A program made the translations under genes and the position numbers. From CAYJPV01 sp964372095 (GTDB lineage Bacteria > Acidobacteriota > Vicinamibacteria > Vicinamibacterales > JAKQTR01), in assembly GCA_964372095.1 (NCBI GenBank), contig CAYJPV010000005.1:1-64000 (forward strand): DNA of 64,000 nt, read 5' to 3'. This document shows positions 25,798-33,924 of the stretch, piece by piece. Each line of letters begins with the position of its first letter. Position 1 is the stretch's first letter. The notes under the pieces are model-generated. The model worked only from the letters and a program-made list of their open reading frames with translations. It was not told where the DNA came from and made no database searches.

Positions 25798-28443
25798 ATG
25801 AAGCACTTGAGGCTCGCGGCGATTGTGTGTCTCGCGTTCGTACTGGTCCTGACGGCCGCCCCGTCCGGAGACGAACCCCGGTTCGGCGATACCTTGTTGA
25901 ATCGCCTCACCTGGCGCAATCTCGGTCCTTTCCGGACAGGGGCCTGGCTGACAGCCATCGCGGTCCCCGAAACCCCGGCGTCGGCCCACCAGTACACGTT
26001 CTACGTGGGCTTCCGGAACGGCGGCGTGTGGAAGACGATCAACAACGGCACGACATTCGAACCGGTATTCGACGGTCAGACGTCCCTGTCGATCGGCGCC
26101 ATCGACGTCGCGCCGTCGGACCAGAACGTCGTATGGGTCGGCACCGGCGAGGCCTACAGCGCGCGCAGTTCCTACTCGGGCGACGGCGTCTACAAATCGA
26201 CAGATGCCGGGCAGACGTGGGCGCACAAGGGCCTGCGCGACACCCATCACATCTCGCGGTTGCTGATCCATCCCAGGAACCCGAACATCGTCTATGTGGC
26301 CGCCATGGGCCACCTCTTCTCCACCAACGAGGAGCGGGGCCTGTTCAGGACCGACGACGGCGGCAAGACGTGGCGCAAGGTGCTGTACGTCAACGAGTCG
26401 ACCGGCGTGATCGATCTGGTGATGAGCCGGAAGGACCCCGACATCCTGTACGCCGCCACGTACGAACTGAAGCGGACGCCCTGGGATCTGGACATTGGCG
26501 GATCGGGCAGCGGGATCTGGAAGACTACGGACGGCGGCCGGACGTGGACCCGGCTCGGCGGCGGGCTGCCCACGGGGCGTATCGGGCGCATCGGCATCGA
26601 CCTCTACCAGGCCAGGCCGGACATCCTCTACGCCATCGTAGAAAACGCCAACCTCCGGCAACCGACCGAGCAGGAAGCCGCACGCGATCGTGACCGCCCG
26701 AAACCGAACGAGTATGTGATCGGCAATCAGGTGTACCGCTCCGGCGACGGCGGCAAGACCTGGGTCATGACCCACGACGAGAAGCTCAGCGTCGGCAGCA
26801 AAGCCGCGTACTCGTTCAACATCATCCGCATCAATCCCGGCGACCCGAATCACCTGGCGGTCGTGTCCGACTCGATGCCCAACTCGAACGACGGCGGCAA
26901 GACGTGGCAAGGGACCTCGTGGCCGCCCAAAGGCATGTTCGTGAAAGCCTTTGGCGACTTCCGCGCGTTGTGGTGGGACCCGCAGAACCCGGATCGCATC
27001 ATCGCGGGCAGCGACGGCGGCCTGAACATCTCTTACGACCGGGGCAAGACCGTTGACCATTTCGTCAACCTGCCGGTCGGCGAGTTCTACACCGTCGAGT
27101 CCGACATGGAGACGCCGTACAACGTGTACGGCGGCATGCAGGACCACGATTCGTGGAAGGCTCCGAGCAACGGCTGGTCCGGTGAGGTCAGCATCGCCGA
27201 CTGGGTCACCGTCGGCGAAGGGGACGGCATGTACAACAAGGTCGATCCGACCGACTCGCGGTGGCTCATCAACTCCCGCGAGTTCGGCTCACACCGCCGG
27301 ATCGACCAGAAACTGCGGACCATGACCGACATCATGCCGCGCCGGCCGACAGGGCAGGCCCCGCTGCGCTGGAACTGGACGCCGCCCATCGCGTTGTCGC
27401 CGCACAATCCGGCGATTGTCTACACCGGCGCCCAGGTGCTGCTCCGCTCGCTCAACCGGGGCGACTCGTGGCAGGAGATCAGCCCGGACCTGACGACCAA
27501 CGACGCGGCAAAGACGTACGGGCGCGGGAACATCCAGCACTGCACGTTGACCACCGTCAGCGAGTCGCCGATCACGGCCGGCGTCATCTGGGCCGGCACC
27601 GACGACGGCAGGGTGCAGGTGACGCGCACGCACGGCGCCACATGGACCGACGTGACCGGCGCGATGGCCAGAGCCGGCGGGCCCGCGGATCGTTGGGTCA
27701 GCCGCGTCGTGGCGTCGAGCCACGATGCGGGGACCGCGTATGTGACCAAGACCGGATTCCGCCTGGACGACTTCAAGCCGTACGTGTTCAAGACGACCGA
27801 CTTCGGCGCATCATGGACGGCCATCTCGGCCGGGTTGCCGGACGCCCCGGTCAACGTGCTCTGGGAAGACCGCCGCAATGCCCGGCTGCTGTTTCTGGGC
27901 ACCGACAAAGGCGTGTGGGCGTCGATTGACGGCGGCAGCCGATGGGTCGGGATGAAGGGATCGATGCCAGACGTGCCTGTCCACGATCTGCACGTCCACC
28001 CGCGGGAACACGACCTGATTGTCGGCACCTACGGACGCGCCATCTACATCACCGACGTGTCCGTGCTGCAGCAGCTGGATGAGACCCTGCTGGCCGCCGA
28101 CATGCACCTGTTCGACATCGAGCCCCGCACGCCGTTCCAGACGAGCGGCTGGGGCAACTACGACTTTTACGGAGACCGCTACCGGCCGACGCCGAACGAA
28201 CCCGCCGGATTCACGATCAACTACTACCTGCGCGACGCCCAGCAGCGGAACGTCACCGTCCGGGTGGCGGACCTGATGGGCCAGCTCGTCCGGACAATCC
28301 CCGGCACGTCCCTGCAGGGTTTCAACGCCGTGACGTGGGACATGCGGAATGCCGAGCGGCGGATCCAGCCGGCGGGTGACTACCTCGTCACGCTGGAGGT
28401 GGACGGCCGGAAGTTCGTCAAGACGGCGAGGCTGCGCCACTGA
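25798..28443 (+). CDS. Secreted BNR/sortilin-like beta-propeller protein
   Basis: The 881-residue exported protein has repeated Asp-box/BNR motifs (STDAGQTWAHKGL, TDDGGKTWRKV, TTDGGRTWTRL, SGDGGKTWVMT, SIDGGSRWVGM), indicating at least one large beta-propeller. A C-terminal beta-sandwich (about 780-881) resembles sorting or carbohydrate-binding modules. Proteins like this are common in Acidobacteria and are often annotated as glycosyl hydrolases; no catalytic residues can be assigned here. TAGAAT at 25762 may be its -10. Confidence 0.85.
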   Translation: MKHLRLAAIVCLAFVLVLTAAPSGDEPRFGDTLLNRLTWRNLGPFRTGAWLTAIAVPETPASAHQYTFYVGFRNGGVWKTINNGTTFEPVFDGQTSLSIGAIDVAPSDQNVVWVGTGEAYSARSSYSGDGVYKSTDAGQTWAHKGLRDTHHISRLLIHPRNPNIVYVAAMGHLFSTNEERGLFRTDDGGKTWRKVLYVNESTGVIDLVMSRKDPDILYAATYELKRTPWDLDIGGSGSGIWKTTDGGRTWTRLGGGLPTGRIGRIGIDLYQARPDILYAIVENANLRQPTEQEAARDRDRPKPNEYVIGNQVYRSGDGGKTWVMTHDEKLSVGSKAAYSFNIIRINPGDPNHLAVVSDSMPNSNDGGKTWQGTSWPPKGMFVKAFGDFRALWWDPQNPDRIIAGSDGGLNISYDRGKTVDHFVNLPVGEFYTVESDMETPYNVYGGMQDHDSWKAPSNGWSGEVSIADWVTVGEGDGMYNKVDPTDSRWLINSREFGSHRRIDQKLRTMTDIMPRRPTGQAPLRWNWTPPIALSPHNPAIVYTGAQVLLRSLNRGDSWQEISPDLTTNDAAKTYGRGNIQHCTLTTVSESPITAGVIWAGTDDGRVQVTRTHGATWTDVTGAMARAGGPADRWVSRVVASSHDAGTAYVTKTGFRLDDFKPYVFKTTDFGASWTAISAGLPDAPVNVLWEDRRNARLLFLGTDKGVWASIDGGSRWVGMKGSMPDVPVHDLHVHPREHDLIVGTYGRAIYITDVSVLQQLDETLLAADMHLFDIEPRTPFQTSGWGNYDFYGDRYRPTPNEPAGFTINYYLRDAQQRNVTVRVADLMGQLVRTIPGTSLQGFNAVTWDMRNAERRIQPAGDYLVTLEVDGRKFVKTARLRH

Positions 28444-28454
28444 CGTGGCAATGC

Positions 28455-28503
28455 ACGTAGACAGTAGCAAGTAGGAAGTAGCCCCGGGGCTTCAGCCCCG
28501 GGG
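28455..28503. repeat. GAAGTAG heptads running into a CCCCGGGG hairpin
   Basis: ACAGTAG, CAAGTAG and GAAGTAG units pass into AGCCCCGGGGCTTCAGCCCC, which keeps a 14-nt spacing. This links the heptad family to the CCCCGGGG inverted-repeat family. Confidence 0.75.
28482..28503 (+). terminator. CCCCGGGGC hairpin after the BNR gene
   Basis: A 9-bp perfect stem (28482-28490 with 28495-28503) with a TTCA loop lies 38 nt past the stop. There is no T-tract, so termination is uncertain. Confidence 0.45.
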
Positions 28504-28574
28504 TCGCCGAAGGCACTACGGCGCCCGCATGCCCGCATGCCCCTGACTGCTGGTGGGTGAAGTAGAATCGCCTC

Positions 28575-29507
28575 GTGCATCACAAGCTTGCCCGGTTTGC
28601 GTGGTTTGCGCTGTTCTACAACGTGGTCGTCATCCTCTGGGGTGCCTACGTGCGCGCAACCGGCAGCGGCGCCGGGTGCGGCGCCCACTGGCCGCTGTGC
28701 GACGGGATGATCATTCCCCGGGATCCCGGCACGGCCATGATGATCGAGTTCTCGCACCGCGTCTCGAGCGGCCTGGCTCTGATCGTCGTTGTGATCCTGT
28801 TTGTGTGGGTCCGGCGAGTCGTCGCACCAGGCCTGCCGGCCCGGCGCGCCGCCGCCGCGTCGCTGCTGTTCATCATCGCCGAGGCAATGCTGGGCGCGGC
28901 GCTCGTCCTGTTTCGGCTGGTCGCGCAGGACGAGAGCCTCGCCCGCGCCCTGGTGATGCCGCTGCACCTGGCCAATACCCTCGTACTCCTGTTGTGCCTG
29001 ACCCTCGCCGCTCACTGGCTTTCGGGCGGCGCGCCGGTTCGCATCAGCGGACGCAAGCGGGTCTTCGGCCTGGCGGTGTTGATGCTCGTTCTTATCATCG
29101 GCGTGGGCAAGACTGGCGCCGTGGCGGCCCTGGGCGATACGCTCTACCCCGCCGCCTCGCTCAGTGAAGGCCTTCGGGCCGACATCTCGCCGGCTGGCGA
29201 TCTGCTCCTGCGCCTCCGAATCCTGCACCCCTCCCTGGCCCTGGTCACCGCAGTGGTGCTGCTGTTCGGCCTGACGGCTCTGCGCGTAGGTGAGGCGGAC
29301 GCCCGCGGCCAGCTCGCGCGACGGAGCGTGTACGCCCTGACCGTCATTCAGGTGATCTTCGGGTTCGTGAACATCTGGCTGCTGGCGCCCGTATGGGCGC
29401 AGCTCGTTCACCTGCTCCTGGCCGACCTGCTCTGGGTCGCGCTCGTGCTGACGGCGGCTTCAGCGCTGGCGGATCCGGATCAACGGACGGTAGGAAGTAG
29501 TCAGTAG
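28575..29507 (+). CDS. ctaA: Heme A synthase (COX15/CtaA family)
   Basis: The 310-residue polytopic protein has eight membrane helices. It shows the first-helix signature WGAYVRATGSGAGCGAHWPLC with a Cys pair, EFSHRVSSG with a heme-ligand His, MPLHLANT and ILHPSLALVT with paired His. It oxidises heme O to heme A for the caa3 oxidase at 4078-7878. It starts at GTG 28575 with TAGAAT at 28563 as a possible -10. Its last codons and TAG stop are read from a GAAGTAG/TCAGTAG heptad array. Confidence 0.93.
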   Translation: MHHKLARFAWFALFYNVVVILWGAYVRATGSGAGCGAHWPLCDGMIIPRDPGTAMMIEFSHRVSSGLALIVVVILFVWVRRVVAPGLPARRAAAASLLFIIAEAMLGAALVLFRLVAQDESLARALVMPLHLANTLVLLLCLTLAAHWLSGGAPVRISGRKRVFGLAVLMLVLIIGVGKTGAVAALGDTLYPAASLSEGLRADISPAGDLLLRLRILHPSLALVTAVVLLFGLTALRVGEADARGQLARRSVYALTVIQVIFGFVNIWLLAPVWAQLVHLLLADLLWVALVLTAASALADPDQRTVGSSQ

Positions 29508-29603
29508 GAAGTAGTTAGTAGGAAGTAGTTAGTAGGAAGCAGAATCCGGGCCTCAGGCATCAGACCCGTCTACTGTCTACTGTCTACTGACTACTGACTA
29601 CTG
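29489..29603. repeat. GAAGTAG/TTAGTAG and CTACTGT heptad arrays
   Basis: Units GAAGTAG and TCAGTAG/TTAGTAG alternate (14-nt period) from within the 3' end of ctaA. After unique sequence, CTACTGT/CTACTGA units occupy 29568-29603. The first array supplies the ctaA stop codon. Confidence 0.9.
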
Positions 29604-29689
29604 GAGAATTCCCGCACCCCTGCGGTATGATTCGCCCGTTCTGCACATTCAGCGCGCCGAGCAGCCGGCGCCTTATCCCGGAGGCTCCC

Positions 29690-30124
29690 ATGTCTACGAC
29701 TGTTCGACAGATGCTCGCCCGCAAAGCACAGGTCCTCTCCGTTCCTCCGGGCGTGACCATGCTCGATGCCCTGACGTTGATGGCCGAGCAGAATGTCGGG
29801 GCCTTGCTGGTCGTCGACAACGAGCAGTTGGTGGGCATTGTCACCGAGCGTGACTACGCGAGGAAGATCGCCCTGACCGGCCGGAGTTCCCAGAACACCC
29901 CGGTCAAAGACGTCATGTCCTCGCAGGTGATCACCGTCACGCCGTCGTGGACGGCAGACCAGTGCATGGTGCTGATGGACGAGAAGCACATCCGGCACCT
30001 GCCCGTGGTCGAGAACGACAAGCTGGTCGGGGTGATTTCAATCCGCGATGCGGTCAAGGCCATCATCGCAGAGCAGCAGTTCACGATTCGGGAGCTGGAA
30101 AACTACATCACGCAGAATTCGTGA
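29690..30124 (+). CDS. Stand-alone CBS-pair protein
   Basis: The 144-residue protein is made only of two CBS motifs (about 8-65 and 75-135; VGALLVVDNEQLVGIVTERD and IRHLPVVENDKLVGVISIRD). Such proteins bind adenine nucleotides and regulate partners. No obvious partner is adjacent. ATG 29690 is preceded by GGAGGC, and TATGAT at 29625 may be a -10. It converges on the microcompartment operon with only 12 nt between the stops. Confidence 0.9.
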   Translation: MSTTVRQMLARKAQVLSVPPGVTMLDALTLMAEQNVGALLVVDNEQLVGIVTERDYARKIALTGRSSQNTPVKDVMSSQVITVTPSWTADQCMVLMDEKHIRHLPVVENDKLVGVISIRDAVKAIIAEQQFTIRELENYITQNS

Positions 30125-30136
30125 AGCCGGCGCGCG

Positions 30137-30421
30137 TCAGGACCGGTCCACCGCGTCGATGATGCCGACGATGACCGATCGGACCGGCGCGTCGGCCGAG
30201 GCAAAGACCTGGCGGGCACCGCCGCCTTCGTCCAGCACGAGCACACGCTGGCCCGGCCCCGCACCAACGGTATCGACGGCGATGAGGTAGTCGGCCAGCG
30301 GCGACCCGTCTGGCGCGGTGCGTTCCACCACCATCAACTTCTTCGCGTCATAGAACGCGTGGTTGATGGTGGAGGTGATGCTTCCGATGACGCGGCCTAA
30401 CAGCACGGGTTGGCACTCCAC
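30137..30421 (-). CDS. Microcompartment pentamer shell protein (EutN/CcmL), copy 1
   Basis: The 94-residue BMC-P protein has the family pattern LLGRVIGSITSTINHAFYDAKKLMVVE near the start, GAGPGQRVLVLDEGGGARQV in the middle, and VRSVIVGIIDAVD at the end. Pentamers cap the vertices of the icosahedral shell. It is the last gene of the minus-strand microcompartment operon, separated from the previous gene by 191 nt of repeats. Confidence 0.93.
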   Translation of the reverse strand: MECQPVLLGRVIGSITSTINHAFYDAKKLMVVERTAPDGSPLADYLIAVDTVGAGPGQRVLVLDEGGGARQVFASADAPVRSVIVGIIDAVDRS

Positions 30422-30429
30422 AATGAAAT

Positions 30430-30466
30430 GGCTTTCGGCTTTCGGCCTTCGGCCTTCGGCTTTCGG
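30430..30466. repeat. TTCGGCT/TTCGGCC heptad array within the microcompartment operon
   Basis: Units TTCGGCT, TTCGGCC, TTCGGCC, TTCGGCT, TTCGGGG follow in register between two shell-protein genes, next to the 83-bp dispersed element. Confidence 0.88.
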
Positions 30467-30480
30467 GGTGTTCTTTCGCC

Positions 30481-30563
30481 GGGCCTGACCCGACTACGTT
30501 CTTCGAACTTCGTCGAGGCCTCGCCGAAGCGCTTCGCGCGGAGGCGGGAGGCCCGGGGCTACG
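30481..30563. repeat. 83-bp dispersed element, copy A
   Basis: This stretch matches 37375-37457 at about 75 of 83 positions by eye. It contains CTGACCCGACTACGTT, TTCGAACTTCGTCG, GAGGCGGGAG and ends CCCGGGGCTACG. It lies between two minus-strand shell-protein genes and has several internal short inverted repeats. Confidence 0.88.
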
Positions 30564-30571
30564 TACTTCGT

Positions 30572-30620
30572 GGGGACATCCCCTGTCTTCCCTAGCCCCT
30601 AGCCTCTAGCCTCTAGCCTC
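30572..30620. repeat. GGGGACATCCCC core plus CTAGCCT heptads
   Basis: The core GGGGACATCCCC (30572-30583) is the complement of the core found at 2593, 7426 and 39414. It is followed by CTAGCCC/CTAGCCT units. Those units encode the last residues and TAG stop of the upstream shell gene on the minus strand. Confidence 0.9.
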
Positions 30621-30891
30621 TAGCCCCCAGCGTGAGCCTGTCCACGATCCCGATGATCGTGTGATCCACGGGCACGAACGAGGGATCCAGGGCCATGGCG
30701 GCTTCACGGCCGCCTTCGTAGTACACCAGTTCGCCGGGCCCGGCCATCCGCGTGGCGTCCGCGGCGACGAGGGGAGCGCCTTTGGGCTCGCCCTGCTTGT
30801 CGAGGGGTTGCACGAAGAGCATCGGGACGCCCTGGAGCCCTTCATACGCCTCGCACAGAACGACGGTACCGATGACGCGGCCAAGCAGCAT
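30613..30891 (-). CDS. Microcompartment pentamer shell protein (EutN/CcmL), copy 2
   Basis: The 92-residue BMC-P protein begins MLLGRVIGTVVLCEAYEGLQG and ends with the typical VDHTIIGIVDRL. Its middle ATRMAGPGELVYYEGGREAA carries the pentamer loop. It differs clearly from the other two EutN paralogs of this operon, as is common when vertices of several types are made. Its C-terminal GARG and stop are coded by GCTAGAG heptads. It begins 18 nt after the BMC-T gene. Confidence 0.92.
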   Translation of the reverse strand: MLLGRVIGTVVLCEAYEGLQGVPMLFVQPLDKQGEPKGAPLVAADATRMAGPGELVYYEGGREAAMALDPSFVPVDHTIIGIVDRLTLGARG

Positions 30892-30909
30892 GTCCGTATG
30901 CCGGGCGGG

Positions 30910-31524
30910 TTACCCGACATCCTCCCCTTGCAGTTCGAGCAGCGTCTGGGCGCCGAACCACGTGCTCGTGGTGATCTGCGCCACAAGGGACGGATGCGGC
31001 GACGGGATGATCCGCTGGCGCGACGGGACACCTGCTTCGTCGAGGAATCGGATCGCGACCTCCACGGCTTCCTGAATCTGGTAGAGATCACCCTGATAGA
31101 TGCTGACGCCTTTCCCTGACAAACCGGAATCGGCCAGCCGGATCTCGACGAGTTCCACGTTCGTGGACTTCAGCGCAACCTCCGCGGCCCGCACGTTCGA
31201 GGCCACGGTATCCGTCTCGATGAGCGCGAGGGCGCCCGTCCCGACGGGACGGCGGGCCCCGACAATGGCGTCGTACACGCGGGGATGCACGTCGGCCAGC
31301 ATGATGCGGTCGAGCACCTGATCTCCGCCCAGGTCCACACCCTCGGCCAGCGCCTCTTCGACCGACGCGGTCGTGCCCCCGATCAGTGTCAGGTACCGCC
31401 CACGGCTGATCGTGCCGCACTTCACGAAGGCGATCGGCGCCTTCTTCAGCATGGCATCGGTGGCGAACACGCCCGTCGGGATGTCGCTGAACTCGACGAT
31501 GGCGAGAGCCGGGTGTTTCTTCAT
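30910..31524 (-). CDS. Tandem-domain BMC-T shell protein, PduT-like
   Basis: The 204-residue protein has two BMC domains (about 5-90 and 97-180). The first reads ALAIVEFSDIPTGVFATDAMLKKAP and the second GALALIETDTVASNVRAAEVALKST. Its organisation and pore region (CGTISRGRYLTLIGG) resemble PduT. However, the pore Cys that holds the PduT iron-sulfur cluster (in TICPG, from memory) is Ser here (TISRG), with a Cys three residues earlier. The start ATG 31524 overlaps the stop of the aldehyde dehydrogenase gene by one base. Confidence 0.9.
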   Translation of the reverse strand: MKKHPALAIVEFSDIPTGVFATDAMLKKAPIAFVKCGTISRGRYLTLIGGTTASVEEALAEGVDLGGDQVLDRIMLADVHPRVYDAIVGARRPVGTGALALIETDTVASNVRAAEVALKSTNVELVEIRLADSGLSGKGVSIYQGDLYQIQEAVEVAIRFLDEAGVPSRQRIIPSPHPSLVAQITTSTWFGAQTLLELQGEDVG

Positions 31525-32966
31525 CAGGTGATCCTGAAGTGGTCGACCAGCACGCAGCGGCGCCACCGCGAGAACTGGCGGGGTCCGGTCAGTCCTTCTC
31601 CCGTGGGGCTGGCAATGGTGAACGAGCAGTATCCTTCCCCGTCCAGCCCGAGCCCGGCCTGCGAGCGGCCGTTCTTCACGAAGATGCTGCAGTTGCAGTC
31701 CTTTGCCATCCGGCTCAGCCGATTCAGGTGGGTCGAGTGCATCACGGCCGTGTGCCGGTTCCCGCCTTCCACCTCGATGGCCAGGTCGATGGCCCGATCG
31801 GCCGTCGGAACCTTGCAGATGGGCAGGATCGGCATCATCTGCTCGCTCCACAACAGGGGATGCTGCTCGTCGACCTCGGCGATGGCCAGCCGTGCACTCG
31901 ATGGCACGTTCATGCCGATGCGAGAGAGGATCACCGAGACGTCCTTGCCGATGAGATCGTGGTTCATGGATCCTCGGCCCCGCGGGCCCGGATGCCGCGC
32001 GAACACGAGGTTCTCGACCTGGCGCAGGCGGAGGTTGTCGAGGAGAATCGCCCCCTGCCCGACCATCGCCTGCACGAGTTTGTCTGCGACACTCGCGACG
32101 ACGAACACTTCTTTCTCGTCGACACAGATGATGTTGTTGTCGGTGGACGCCCCCAGGAGGATGTCCCGCGCGGCCTTGTCGATGTGGGCGGTTTCGTCAA
32201 CCACCACCGGCGGATTGCCGGGCCCCGCGCAGATCGCTCGCTTCCCGCTGGCCATCGCGGCTTTCACGACCGCGCCGCCGCCGGTGACGACGAGCAGCCG
32301 GACGCCGGGATGGCGCATCACTTCCTGCGCGACCTCGATACTGGGGTTGGCGTGGCACGTCACGACGTTCGGCGGTCCGCCGGCGTCGACAATCGCCTTG
32401 TTCAGGAGCGTGACGGTCATCATCGAACACTGCCGCGCCAGGGGATGGACGCAGAACACCACGGTGTTCCCGGCCGCGAGCATGCCCAGGGCGTTGCAGA
32501 TGATCGTGGATGTCGGATTGGTGGACGGCGTGATGGCGCCAATCACGCCAAAGGGCGCCGGTTCCGTCAACGTCAGCCCGTGGTCCCCGGTGACCGCCTG
32601 CGGATACAGCTCTTCGAGTCCCGGCGTCCGCTCGGTCACCAGCCGGTTCTTGACGACCTTGTCTTCGTAGCGGCCGAGCCCGGTTTCGTCGTACGCCGCC
32701 CGCGCCAGCACTTCGACGTTGGCCAGCATGGTCGAGCGAATGGACGCGAGGATACGGGCGCGCACGGTCAGCGGAAGCGCCACGAACACAGGCTGCGCCA
32801 CGGTGGCGGCCTTCACCGCCTCGTCCACCGACGCGAAGAGCCCCGGTCCGTCTGCCGGCATCGCGGGCGGACGAACCCCGGCGGCGCCCCCGGTCTCCCC
32901 GGCCGCGATGTCGCCGGCGATCTTGCGGGCGATCGCCTCGATGTCTCCGTCCGTTAGACGCACCAT
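31524..32966 (-). CDS. CoA-acylating aldehyde dehydrogenase of the microcompartment (PduP/EutE-like)
   Basis: The 480-residue enzyme shows the acylating ALDH fold: GVIGAITPSTNPTSTII (NAD site, Asn150), VVTGGGAVVKAA, AGPGNPPVVVD, and the catalytic Cys281 in NNIICVDEKEVFVV. It should convert acetaldehyde plus CoA and NAD to acetyl-CoA. Residues 1-25 (LTDGDIEAIARKIAGDIAA) form an amphipathic helix followed by a Gly/Ala/Pro linker, like the encapsulation peptides of PduP. No phosphotransacylase or alcohol dehydrogenase gene is present to recycle CoA or NAD in this window. Confidence 0.93.
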   Translation of the reverse strand: MVRLTDGDIEAIARKIAGDIAAGETGGAAGVRPPAMPADGPGLFASVDEAVKAATVAQPVFVALPLTVRARILASIRSTMLANVEVLARAAYDETGLGRYEDKVVKNRLVTERTPGLEELYPQAVTGDHGLTLTEPAPFGVIGAITPSTNPTSTIICNALGMLAAGNTVVFCVHPLARQCSMMTVTLLNKAIVDAGGPPNVVTCHANPSIEVAQEVMRHPGVRLLVVTGGGAVVKAAMASGKRAICAGPGNPPVVVDETAHIDKAARDILLGASTDNNIICVDEKEVFVVASVADKLVQAMVGQGAILLDNLRLRQVENLVFARHPGPRGRGSMNHDLIGKDVSVILSRIGMNVPSSARLAIAEVDEQHPLLWSEQMMPILPICKVPTADRAIDLAIEVEGGNRHTAVMHSTHLNRLSRMAKDCNCSIFVKNGRSQAGLGLDGEGYCSFTIASPTGEGLTGPRQFSRWRRCVLVDHFRIT

Positions 32967-32976
32967 GCGGAACCCT

Positions 32977-33108
32977 CTACGTGAGTTTCCGGAGGGACGG
33001 CCCCCAGGACTCGAAGAACGTCACCAGCAGGTAAGCCCCAAGTGCCACCAGCACGATCAGGACGATCACGCCCTCGCTGATCTGAACCGTGGGTCCCTTC
33101 TCGGCCAT
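32977..33108 (-). CDS. 43-residue single-span membrane peptide in the microcompartment operon
   Basis: This small open frame encodes a 43-residue peptide: MAEKGPTVQISEG, then a hydrophobic helix VIVLIVLVALGAYLLVTFF (about residues 14-32), then ESWGPSLRKLT. It ends 10 nt before the aldehyde dehydrogenase start and starts at ATG 33108. A purine-rich ACGGGGCG lies just upstream. Charges on both sides of a clean hydrophobic segment and tight packing in the operon support a real gene. I do not recognise the family. It might tether cargo or the shell to the membrane, but that is a guess. Confidence 0.65.
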   Translation of the reverse strand: MAEKGPTVQISEGVIVLIVLVALGAYLLVTFFESWGPSLRKLT

Positions 33109-33218
33109 CGCCCCGTCTGTCCCCTGCCTGTGGCTGGAGTACCTCCGCGCGGAGGCGCGGGGCCAGGACCGTCGCCGGTCGAGCGCGTCCCATGCCCCCT
33201 GTCCCTTGGCCCTTGCCC

Positions 33219-33506
33219 CTACTTCTTGTATTTCGTCTGCCCGCCGAGCTCCCAGGTGTCGACAATCGCCATGACGACCGCATCAACCGGGCGATTGTTC
33301 GTGGCGGAGGTCTGGCGCGCCGAGCTGCCGGCCGCGATCAGAACGTACTCCCCGGGCCCGGCGCCGACCGCGTCCGCGGCGACGACGAACCCGCCGGTTT
33401 CCTGGCCGTCCGTATCGACCTGGCGGACCAGCAGCAGCGTGAGTCCGTCGAGTGTCGGCTCCTTGCGGGTGGCCACCACCGTTCCGGCAACTTTGCAGAG
33501 CTGCAT
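33219..33506 (-). CDS. Microcompartment pentamer shell protein (EutN/CcmL), copy 3
   Basis: The 95-residue BMC-P protein begins MQLCKVAGTVVATRKEPTLDG, has GAGPGEYVLIAAGSSAR in the middle and VDAVVMAIVDTWE near the end. This is the most canonical EutN/CcmL of the three. It starts 6 nt after the BMC-H stop. Its TAG stop is followed by GCAAGGG-type heptads. Confidence 0.94.
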   Translation of the reverse strand: MQLCKVAGTVVATRKEPTLDGLTLLLVRQVDTDGQETGGFVVAADAVGAGPGEYVLIAAGSSARQTSATNNRPVDAVVMAIVDTWELGGQTKYKK

Positions 33507-33512
33507 GGCGCG

Positions 33513-33815
33513 TTACCTGGTGTCGGCTTTCGCGGCATCGGCGCGGCCGAGCGGCATCACGATGTCGACGTTCGTGTGCGGGCGCGCGATGACGTGCACC
33601 GTGACGACCTCGCCCACGCGGGCGGCAGCGGTCTGCCCGGCATCCATGGCAGCCTTCACCGCCGCGACATCGCCACGGACGATGATCGACACGTACCCGC
33701 CGCCGGTCTTCTCGTACGACACCAGCTCGACTTTGGCGGCTTTCACCGCCGCGTCCGCCGCCTCAACCACCGCCGGAAACGACCGGCACTCGATCATGCC
33801 AAGGGCTTCTGTCAT
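33513..33815 (-). CDS. Microcompartment hexamer shell protein (BMC-H)
   Basis: The 100-residue single BMC-domain protein reads EALGMIECRSFPAVVEAADAAVKAAKVELVSYEKTGGGYVSIIVRGDVAAVKAAMDAG, the standard PduA/CcmK pattern. It should form the hexagonal facet tiles. The pore loop is KTGGG, close to the PduA pore KIGSG. It is the only BMC-H in the window, so facets would otherwise need the two BMC-T proteins. ATG 33815 is preceded on the minus strand by AGGAGTC. Confidence 0.95.
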   Translation of the reverse strand: MTEALGMIECRSFPAVVEAADAAVKAAKVELVSYEKTGGGYVSIIVRGDVAAVKAAMDAGQTAAARVGEVVTVHVIARPHTNVDIVMPLGRADAAKADTR

Positions 33816-33835
33816 GGGTGACTCCTGGTTACTTA

Positions 33836-33924
33836 TCGGCCATCGGCTTTCGGCTTTCGGCCCTACTGTCTACTTCCTACTTCCTACTTCCTACTTCCTA
33901 CTTCCTACTTCCTACTTCCTACTA
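33836..33924. repeat. Heptad chain TTCGGCT to CTACTTC between two shell genes
   Basis: ATCGGCC, ATCGGCT, TTCGGCT, TTCGGCC, CTACTGT, then seven CTACTTC units run in one register. The last unit supplies the stop codon of the BMC-T gene on the minus strand. The chain occupies nearly all of the 106-nt spacer. Confidence 0.93.

Noticed and set aside
33860..33924. Tandem arrays as CRISPR repeats
   Set aside because: The units are 7 bp with no unique spacers between them and no cas genes are present.
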